NCBI GenBank assembly: GCA_030744095.1
Contig: JASLRF010000082.1
Span: forward strand, 1-14,061
Reading direction: 5' to 3'
DNA: 14,061 nt
DNA from: Pirellulaceae bacterium
GTDB lineage: Bacteria > Planctomycetota > Planctomycetia > Pirellulales > Pirellulaceae
This document shows, one piece after another, positions 8,519 through 14,061 of this stretch (its first letter is position 1; each line of letters starts with the position of its first letter). A program made the translations under genes and the position numbers. The notes under the pieces are model-generated. The model made no database searches, was not told the origin of the DNA, and saw nothing but the letters and a program-made list of their open reading frames with translations.

Positions 8519-8893
8519 GTGGCTACCAAACGAACCAAACGCGACGACAAGGAATCTCCCAGCTTTGAAGCGGCTCTGGAGCGTCTCGAGCAAATCGTGC
8601 TCGACCTGGAAGACGGCGAATTAGGGCTCGATCAATCGCTGCAGCGTTACGAGGAGGGCGTCAAACATCTCAAGTTCTGCCACCAAAAGCTGAAAGACAC
8701 GGAACAAAAGATCGAATTGCTGACCGGCCTGGACGCGGAGGGCAACCCGACCACGGTCCCCTTCGACGACCCAGCATCGTCGTTGGAAGAGAAGCAGCAG
8801 GGGCGAGCCAAACGCCGATCTCACCGGCCAAAGCAGTCCAAACCGGAATCACCATCTGCTTCAGACGTAGACATTCAAGGGGACCTGTTTTAG
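8519..8893 (+). CDS. xseB: Exodeoxyribonuclease VII small subunit, with long C-terminal tail
   Basis: Residues 14-70 carry the XseB family pattern: FEAALERLEQIVLDLEDGEL, then LDQSLQRYEEGVKHLKFCHQKL and EQKIELL. This helical hairpin binds XseA as multiple copies. The start is GTG at 8519, chosen because AGGAAGG at 8499-8505 precedes it and no ATG lies between it and the conserved domain. At 124 residues it is longer than the usual 70-85. Residues 75-124 are a low-complexity, basic then acidic tail ending QGDLF, which resembles a bacterial sliding-clamp-binding pentapeptide (see findings). It lies in the same order as in many bacteria, between xseA and the prenyl synthase gene. Confidence 0.93.
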   Translation: MATKRTKRDDKESPSFEAALERLEQIVLDLEDGELGLDQSLQRYEEGVKHLKFCHQKLKDTEQKIELLTGLDAEGNPTTVPFDDPASSLEEKQQGRAKRRSHRPKQSKPESPSASDVDIQGDLF

Positions 8894-8967
8894 AATAAGA
8901 AACTCAAGACTGGTTCAGTAGATACGTCAATTCTTGGCTGTCCAATCCCGCCCCGACTCTCCCTCGA

Positions 8968-9864
8968 ATGGTCGAAATCTCCGCAATTACGTTTGACGCC
9001 TACGTTTCGGAGACGCGCGCCGAGATCGAAGCCGCCCTCCTGCGTTGGACCGAATTCAACGGGGACTGCCCAAACAAACTACGCGACGCGATTCGCTACA
9101 GTCTGCTGGCACCGTGCAAACGCCTCCGTCCGCTGTTGGTGTTAATGTCTGCCGAGGCGTGCGGTTATGACCGTGGCCAAGCCATGCCAGCGGCCTGCGC
9201 CGTGGAGATGATTCACACCTATTCGCTGATCCACGATGATCTGCCGGCGATGGATGACGATGACTTGCGGCGAGGGCAGCCGACCTGCCATGCTCAGTTT
9301 GACGAGGCAACGGCGATTCTGGCGGGCGACGCGCTACTTACACGGGCCTTTGAGATCATGGCCATAGAGATTTCCCCCGCTAAGGTGGCAGCTTGCTGTT
9401 GTGTCGAATTGGCCAGCGCGGCGGGTGCTTCCGGGATGGTTGCCGGACAGGTCGACGATTTGGCCGGGGAAACTGGCAGCGGAGGTCTCGCCGAGTTGGA
9501 GGCGATTCATCGGCGTAAGACGGGGGCAATGTTTCGCGTCTCGCTACGATTGGGGGCCATTGTCGCCCAAGCCGGCCCTGAACAACTGCAGCGATTGGAT
9601 ACGTACGGTCAGAAGCTAGGGCTCGCATTTCAAATCATTGACGACTTGTTAGATGTCCACGGAAGCGAAACGGCCATGGGAAAACGAATCGGCAAGGACT
9701 CAAACCGGGGTAAACTCACTTTTCCTCGTTTGCTCGGATTGGAAGCCAGTCAAACACGCGCCAGGCAATTGGTCGATGATGCCTGCGCTGAATTGAAGGG
9801 CTTTGGTTCCCGCGCGGCCCACCTCGAGTCGCTGGCGCGGTATGTCGTGGAAAGGAATCACTGA
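8968..9864 (+). CDS. ispA: Polyprenyl (farnesyl/geranylgeranyl-type) diphosphate synthase
   Basis: The 298-residue protein is a trans-isoprenyl diphosphate synthase that condenses IPP with allylic diphosphates in the cytoplasm. The first Asp-rich motif is at residues 90-96 within IHDDLPAMDDDD (the DDxxxxD form with LPAMD, typical of bacterial IspA). The second is DDLLD at 225-229. The substrate-binding basic motif is CKRLRP at 50-55, where the common GGKRxRP has PC in place of GG. QVDDL at 161-165 and KTG at 184-186 are also conserved. Chain length (C15 or C20) cannot be fixed from sequence by eye. The gene ends 2 bases before dxs, so the two are translationally close and almost certainly co-transcribed, coupling DXP entry to chain elongation. 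Confidence 0.92.
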   Translation: MVEISAITFDAYVSETRAEIEAALLRWTEFNGDCPNKLRDAIRYSLLAPCKRLRPLLVLMSAEACGYDRGQAMPAACAVEMIHTYSLIHDDLPAMDDDDLRRGQPTCHAQFDEATAILAGDALLTRAFEIMAIEISPAKVAACCCVELASAAGASGMVAGQVDDLAGETGSGGLAELEAIHRRKTGAMFRVSLRLGAIVAQAGPEQLQRLDTYGQKLGLAFQIIDDLLDVHGSETAMGKRIGKDSNRGKLTFPRLLGLEASQTRARQLVDDACAELKGFGSRAAHLESLARYVVERNH

Positions 9865-9866
9865 CC

Positions 9867-11780
9867 ATGCATACGCTGCTCACCAAAATTGACTCGGCGG
9901 AACCCCTCAGCAGCTTCTCCCTCGGGCAGTTGAACGAACTGGCGGACGAGATCCGTGACGTTCTGTGCAACTTGCTAAGTGACCGAACCGCGCATTTTGC
10001 CTCGAATCTGGGTGTGGTGGAACTGTGCCTGGCGCTGCACAGTGTTTTCGACTTTCGCCGTGACCGGCTGATCTGGGACACCGGTCATCAAATCTATCCG
10101 CACAAACTTGTCACGGGTCGTTACCACGAATTCAAGACAATGCGCACCAAGGGCGGTTTGATGGGTTATCCCAATCCGCACGAAAGCCAGTACGACCTCT
10201 TCATGACGGGACACGCCGGCAGCAGCGTCTCGACGATGCTGGGACTGCGCAGCGGGGATGACCTGACTGGCGAAGAAGATCGCTACGCTGTGGCGGTGAT
10301 CGGCGATGGCGCATTTCCATCAGGAATCGTATACGAAGCGTTGAACAATGCCGGCGGCATGAAGAAGAAACTGCTGATTGTGCTGAACGACAATCGAATG
10401 TCGATCTGTCCCCGCGTCGGTGGCATGGCAGACTACTTGGACCGATTGCGAACCAATCCTTTCTACACGGGCCTGAAGACTGAAATCGCCAAGGCACTGA
10501 CCAAGGTTCCGCTGTTGGGTGATCCAACTGAACGGCTGCTGGCGCAGCTGAAAGAAGGTATCAAGGCCGGCTTGCATGGAGGTATGCTGTTCGAAGATTT
10601 AGGCATTCGATACATTGGTCCTATCGATGGCCACAACATTGCAGTGGTGCGGAAGTATCTGCAAATGGTCAAGACACAAGAGGGCCCCGTGCTTTTGCAT
10701 GTGGTCACGGAAAAAGGGCACGGCTTTCAGCCCGCCGCCGAAGACCCCGTGTTCTTCCACACGCCGCCCGCATTCGAAAACAACAACGGCAAAGCGATCC
10801 ACAAGAAAAAGGGAAGCAGCAAGGTCTTTACGGATTTCGCCAGCGAGGCGATTCGAGCCCAGATGCAACGCAGCGATCAAGTCACTGTGATGACAGCCGC
10901 AATGTGTCAAGGCAACAAACTGGAGAGCATTCGTGACGAATTTCCAGACCGCTTTTTCGATACGGGAATCTGCGAATCCCACGCGGTTGCGTTCGCTGCC
11001 GGCCAAGCTAAAGCGGGGCTGAGACCGATTGTCGATATCTACAGCACGTTCATGCAACGGAGCTACGATCAGGTTTTTCAGGAAGTCGCCCTGCAAAACC
11101 TGCCCGTCGTCTTCATGATGGATCGAGCTGGACTGACAGGTCCCGATGGACCAACGCATCACGGGGTGTTCGACATTGGCTACATGCGACTATTCCCAAA
11201 CATGGTGGTCATGGCACCAGGCGACGCGCACGACATGACGCAGATGGTGGATCTTGCCATCCAACATTCAAGCCCCTGTTCGCTTCGCTATCCGAAGGCT
11301 TCCGCCCGTGAATTGCCAGGCAATCGGACGCCGGTGAAACTCGGCAAGGCTGAAGTGCTGCACTGGGGGCAAGACGGCACAATCCTTGCCTGCGGTTCAC
11401 TTGTCACCGAAGCACTGGCAGCCTCCGTGTTGCTTCGCGGAGAAGGACTGGAGGTGGGTGTCGTTAACGCCCGCTTTGCCAAACCGATCGATCGCGAGAT
11501 CATACACCGAGCAATCGGTGATACTGGATTTCTGGTTACCGTGGAAGAGTCGATGCTGATGGGAGGCTTCGGCAGTGCAGTCCTGGAAGTGGCAAGCGAA
11601 GATGGCCTGGCGTCAGAGAACATCCGTCGCCTGGGAATTCCCGATCAGTTTGTCGAACATGGAGATCGTGACGAACTGCTGGCCGACCTCGGCTTGGACG
11701 CGGCCGGAATCGCGCGAACCTGCCGTATGGCGGCACCCACGTCGAACGCCGATCACAAGCAGCAACACGTCGTTCGTTAG
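9867..11780 (+). CDS. dxs: 1-deoxy-D-xylulose-5-phosphate synthase
   Basis: The 637-residue protein has full DXS length. It condenses pyruvate and glyceraldehyde 3-phosphate with thiamine diphosphate, the entry step of the MEP isoprenoid pathway. Visible are HFAS with His43, DTGHQIYPHKLVTGR at 71-85, the thiamine diphosphate/Mg motif GDG at 146-148 with NDN at 174-176, and YIGPIDGH at 249-256. The catalytic Glu370 is in GICESHAVAFAAG, followed by GPDGPTHHGVFD at 425-436 and the C-terminal VTVEESMLMGGFGS. Two spots differ from the E. coli consensus: GHAGSS at 115-120 instead of GHSSTS, and ESH instead of EQH after the catalytic Glu region. Both look conservative. AGGA at 9853-9856, inside the end of the prenyl synthase gene, is the probable ribosome binding site. 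The last 15 residues are a non-conserved tail. Confidence 0.95.
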   Translation: MHTLLTKIDSAEPLSSFSLGQLNELADEIRDVLCNLLSDRTAHFASNLGVVELCLALHSVFDFRRDRLIWDTGHQIYPHKLVTGRYHEFKTMRTKGGLMGYPNPHESQYDLFMTGHAGSSVSTMLGLRSGDDLTGEEDRYAVAVIGDGAFPSGIVYEALNNAGGMKKKLLIVLNDNRMSICPRVGGMADYLDRLRTNPFYTGLKTEIAKALTKVPLLGDPTERLLAQLKEGIKAGLHGGMLFEDLGIRYIGPIDGHNIAVVRKYLQMVKTQEGPVLLHVVTEKGHGFQPAAEDPVFFHTPPAFENNNGKAIHKKKGSSKVFTDFASEAIRAQMQRSDQVTVMTAAMCQGNKLESIRDEFPDRFFDTGICESHAVAFAAGQAKAGLRPIVDIYSTFMQRSYDQVFQEVALQNLPVVFMMDRAGLTGPDGPTHHGVFDIGYMRLFPNMVVMAPGDAHDMTQMVDLAIQHSSPCSLRYPKASARELPGNRTPVKLGKAEVLHWGQDGTILACGSLVTEALAASVLLRGEGLEVGVVNARFAKPIDREIIHRAIGDTGFLVTVEESMLMGGFGSAVLEVASEDGLASENIRRLGIPDQFVEHGDRDELLADLGLDAAGIARTCRMAAPTSNADHKQQHVVR

Positions 11781-11919
11781 GTGGATGCTGTTTCGTGCCG
11801 CAGTACGCCTACGCCGCCGCACACTCATCATGCGTGGAACGCATCGTTCCTCGCGTCATCAGGGTTCGTCAGTAGGATGGAGTCGCACTCCGTCTGTGTT
11901 TCCATTTGGGGGTGCAACT
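11781..11919. other. Intergenic stretch after dxs with small hairpins and a dispersed-repeat-like motif
   Basis: No gene is seen. ATGCG at 11830-11834 can pair with CGCAT at 11840-11844. GGAGT at 11879-11883 pairs with ACTCC at 11887-11891 around CGC, within GTAGGATGGAGTCGCACTCC. That motif reminds me of GTAGGATGGAC...GTCC elements common between planctomycete genes, but I could not test copy number. No strong terminator with a T run follows dxs. Confidence 0.4.
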
Positions 11920-12036
11920 CCAAGCTGCAACGTCGAGTGAAACAGAGGTTCTGATATCCCAGGCTACAACGTCGAGTAGAAGAGAGATTTTAAAACTCCA
12001 ATCTACAAGATCGAGTGAAACAGAGGTTAAGAGATG
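11920..12036 (+). repeat. Three tandem 39-base repeats running into the NAD kinase start codon
   Basis: Copies are 11920-11958, 11959-11997 and 11998-12036, with no spacer. By hand alignment the outer copies agree at about 31 of 39 bases and the middle one is more diverged (about 28 and 25 of 39 with copies 1 and 3). The best-kept core, as in copy 1, is ACGTCGAGTGAAACAGAGG. Every copy begins CCA, has CTACA or CTGCA soon after, and carries an AGAGG- or AGAGAG-like purine tract. In copy 3 this tract acts as the Shine-Dalgarno and the last three bases are the ATG of the NAD kinase gene. Continuous tandem units without spacers rule out CRISPR. Confidence 0.85.
12022..12026 (+). promoter_or_regulatory. 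Shine-Dalgarno of NAD kinase, embedded in the third tandem repeat
   Basis: AGAGG ends 7 bases before the ATG at 12034. The same AGAGG is present at the equivalent place in copy 1 (11944-11948), without a start codon behind it. The ribosome binding site therefore seems to derive from, or to have been duplicated into, the repeat array. Confidence 0.6.
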
Positions 12037-12906
12037 GCCAACGAGCCAGAATGGGCGACACGACCGCATGGGCGGCCCCGTGCGATTTTGCTCGGTGCCG
12101 CTGACCGATCTCGCATTCTCGAAGAGATCAACCGACTCTTGCCAGAGCTCGAGAAATGCCTCGAAGTAGTCCACATCGCATTGGACTCATCTGACGAACT
12201 CAATGTCGAAGCCGATCTGGTGTTGGTGTTTGGTGGCGATGGCTCCATGTTACGTGCCGCACGTCAGATGGCTGCCCGCCAGTTGCCGGTGGTCGGCGTC
12301 AACATGGGCAGACTGGGATTCTTGGCAGATTTATCCCGTGATTCACTGCTGACGTTCTTGCCTGATATCTGTGCTGGCAAGTGCAAGATCGTCGAACATC
12401 TGATGTTCCGTTGTCAGGTCCTCCGTGATGATTGTGTGATCCATGACGAATTGGGTTTGAACGAAACCGCGATCCTGGCCGGACCGCCCTTCTCGATGCT
12501 GTACGTCGATCTTTACATTGACGGAGAATTGGCAACTACCTATAGTTGCGACGGCTTGATCATCAGCACGCCTGTCGGTTCCACCGCCCATAGCCTTTCG
12601 ACGGGTGGGCCGATCCTTCGGAAGAATTTGCAGGCCTTTGTGATCTCGCCGATTAGCCCGCACACGTTAACAGTACGTCCGGTGGTGGATGCCGCAGATC
12701 GCGTTTACGAAGCCGTGGTTCGAGAGCCCAACGAAACGACTTCAGTGGTCGTCGATGGTCGCACCATTTGCCGGTTGACGAATCGGGATTGCGTGCAGGT
12801 GCGACGAGCCGAACCGACTTTTAAGATGGTGGAAGTTGCTGGACAAACGTATTACCGCACGCTTCGCGAAAAACTGGGTTGGGGCGGAAATATCGGGGAC
12901 CGATAA
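12034..12906 (+). CDS. nadK: NAD kinase (ATP-NAD kinase)
   Basis: The 290-residue protein phosphorylates NAD to NADP in the cytoplasm. The family signature is complete: VLVFGGDGSMLRAAR, with GGDGS at residues 67-71 and its catalytic/phosphate-binding Asp; VVGVNMGRLGFLADL at 87-100; GLNETAI at 141-147 (Asn143/Glu144); and the diagnostic DGLIISTPVGSTAHSLSTGGP at 173-193, where His186 replaces the commoner Tyr. TVRPVV and VVDGR follow near the end. The usual length is 270-300 residues. In many bacteria nadK (also called ppnK) lies downstream of dxs, as here. The start is fixed by the AGAGG site in the tandem repeat, and the next in-frame ATG would remove the GGDG motif. Confidence 0.95.
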   Translation: MANEPEWATRPHGRPRAILLGAADRSRILEEINRLLPELEKCLEVVHIALDSSDELNVEADLVLVFGGDGSMLRAARQMAARQLPVVGVNMGRLGFLADLSRDSLLTFLPDICAGKCKIVEHLMFRCQVLRDDCVIHDELGLNETAILAGPPFSMLYVDLYIDGELATTYSCDGLIISTPVGSTAHSLSTGGPILRKNLQAFVISPISPHTLTVRPVVDAADRVYEAVVREPNETTSVVVDGRTICRLTNRDCVQVRRAEPTFKMVEVAGQTYYRTLREKLGWGGNIGDR

Positions 12907-12960
12907 ATCCGCCGCTCGACCAGAAAAACACTCCAAGGCCCCCTGCACGGATGCAATGCC

Positions 12961-13950
12961 ATGAAACCGTTCGCCCTCTCTTTGTCGCTGCTACTTGCGT
13001 TTTGTCTGAGTCTCCACTGTTTGACGCTGACTTCGACGGCCGATGATGAAGCCAAGAAACTGAGCGCGGAATTGGAAGCCGCCAAGAAAAAGCTGACTGA
13101 AGCGCGGGTGACATTGCAATACAAATTCGCCAAAGGCGAAACGTTGCATTGGAAGGTCGAACATCTCGGTGCCACGGAAACGACGATTCAAGGCAACACC
13201 CAGACCTCGGAATCGCGCAGTGTCTCCACCAAGGTTTGGCAAATCACCGGGGTCGACAGTAAAGGCAACATGACGGTGACGCACTCCGTGGCGAACGTCG
13301 ACATGTGGCAAAAACTGTCCGACCGCCCCGAAATTCGCTTCAACAGCAAAACAGACAAGACGGCACCGCCTGAATACGAGAATGTCGCAAAGACCATCGG
13401 TGTGCCGTTGACGACGTTGACATTTGCAAGCGACGGCACAATCGTCAAACGTGGTACCTCGCTCCGCCAAGCCAACCTCGGTTTGGGCGATCTGGTGATG
13501 CTGTTGCCTCCCAAGCCTGTCAAAGTCGGTAGCCGCTGGCATGAACCTGCCGAGATTCGCATCCGGCAAAAGGACGGCCGGCAGAAGACCATCAAGACAC
13601 GCAAGCAATACACGTTGAAGAAAATCGAAACCGGCGTTGCAACCATTTCCGTCGAGACTCAAGTATTGACGCCAGTCAACAACAGCACGATCAAATCCCA
13701 ATTGGTGCAACAGTTGACCAATGGCACCATCAAATTCGATATTGACGCCGGTCGAATCTTGAAGAAGGAAATGGAATGGGATGAAAGTGTGGTCGGTTTC
13801 AACGGTGCGGACAGCATGATGAAGTACGTCGCACGCTACACCGAAGAGATGCAGTCCGTAACAACAGCCGACGCCGGCGACACGAAAGATGCAGCAGGTA
13901 CGACGGCGCGTGCCAATCCTACTGATAGACCTGCGCTTCGTCGGCGGTAG
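12961..13950 (+). CDS. Secreted hypothetical protein, possibly DUF6263-like
   Basis: This 329-residue protein opens with a clear signal peptide (MKPFALSLSLLLAFCLSLHC, cleavage probably near TSTA at residue 27). Residues 29-50 are a short Lys/Glu/Ala-rich helix. The remainder is beta-rich, with features I associate with a planctomycete family of secreted proteins of unknown function: YKFAKGETLHWKVEHL, then KVWQITGVDSKGNMTVTHSV, LPPKPVKVGSRW and the Gly/Asp-rich IKFDIDAGRILKKEMEWD. I recall a resemblance to DUF6263 but cannot confirm it, and no catalytic motif is visible. The C-terminal 35 residues are low-complexity. The gene begins 54 bases after the NAD kinase stop, with no strong Shine-Dalgarno. 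Function unknown. Confidence 0.75.
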   Translation: MKPFALSLSLLLAFCLSLHCLTLTSTADDEAKKLSAELEAAKKKLTEARVTLQYKFAKGETLHWKVEHLGATETTIQGNTQTSESRSVSTKVWQITGVDSKGNMTVTHSVANVDMWQKLSDRPEIRFNSKTDKTAPPEYENVAKTIGVPLTTLTFASDGTIVKRGTSLRQANLGLGDLVMLLPPKPVKVGSRWHEPAEIRIRQKDGRQKTIKTRKQYTLKKIETGVATISVETQVLTPVNNSTIKSQLVQQLTNGTIKFDIDAGRILKKEMEWDESVVGFNGADSMMKYVARYTEEMQSVTTADAGDTKDAAGTTARANPTDRPALRRR

Positions 13951-13976
13951 GCCAGCTGTTGAGTCTGGATAGTAGA

Positions 13977-14061
<85 letters not shown>

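Noticed and set aside
10599..11162. Minus-strand open frame inside dxs
   Set aside because: It is wholly within the strongly conserved dxs coding region on the other strand. No independent evidence.
11920..12036. CRISPR array
   Set aside because: The units are contiguous with no unique spacers, and no cas genes are in the window.
11906..12169. Reading frame across the tandem repeats encoding a 13-residue repeated peptide (SSETEVLI-like units)
   Set aside because: A 39-base unit is 13 codons, so any stop-free frame automatically gives a repeated peptide; the opposite strand does the same. It overlaps the start of nadK and lacks a ribosome binding site.
12991..13710. Long open frame on the minus strand opposite the secreted hypothetical gene
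   Set aside because: It mirrors a well-supported plus-strand gene with a signal peptide. The His/Phe/Arg-rich product has no recognisable motif, so it is an antisense shadow.

Overview
The window is a chromosomal segment, probably from a planctomycete (Pirellulales/Rhodopirellula-like). All genes I accept lie on the + strand. The lineage call rests on gene style: a very large AsmA-like protein, a small acidic protein of a type I associate with planctomycetes, secreted proteins with lineage-specific looks, mixed housekeeping genes, and intergenic hairpin and repeat elements. It is an inference, because there is no rRNA or ribosomal-protein gene to anchor it.

Left part (1-4116). A 1096-residue single-pass AsmA/TamB-like envelope protein is followed after 16 bases by a small hydrophilic protein of unknown function with a strong Shine-Dalgarno, so the two are probably one transcript. 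A 352-base gap follows. Its first 110 bases are packed with inverted repeats.

Middle (4117-7179). Diaminopimelate epimerase (dapF, lysine/peptidoglycan precursor) is followed by a DUF374-type lysophospholipid acyltransferase-like protein (probable membrane or lipid A related acylation). Next comes a secreted protein with a complete metzincin zinc-protease signature (HExxHxxGxxH plus Met-turn).

Right-centre (7225-12906). This is a widely conserved bacterial neighbourhood: xseA and xseB (exonuclease VII), an IspA-type prenyl diphosphate synthase, dxs (first step of the MEP isoprenoid pathway) and NAD kinase. DXS makes DXP, which the MEP pathway converts to IPP/DMAPP, and the prenyl synthase condenses these into longer chains. 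NAD kinase supplies NADP(H), needed by later MEP enzymes. Between dxs and NAD kinase lie 253 bases with a dispersed-repeat-like hairpin and three tandem 39-base repeats. The last repeat copy carries the ribosome binding site and start codon of the NAD kinase gene.

Right end (12961-14061). A secreted planctomycete-style hypothetical protein (possibly DUF6263-like) is followed by a low-complexity tail with 34 consecutive G, most likely a sequencing or assembly artefact at a contig end. I found no tRNA, rRNA, CRISPR array, transposase or prophage gene. Most of the window is ordinary core genome. The best leads are the tandem repeats at the NAD kinase start, the metzincin, the AsmA/small-protein pair, the hairpin array and a possible sliding-clamp-binding tail on XseB.
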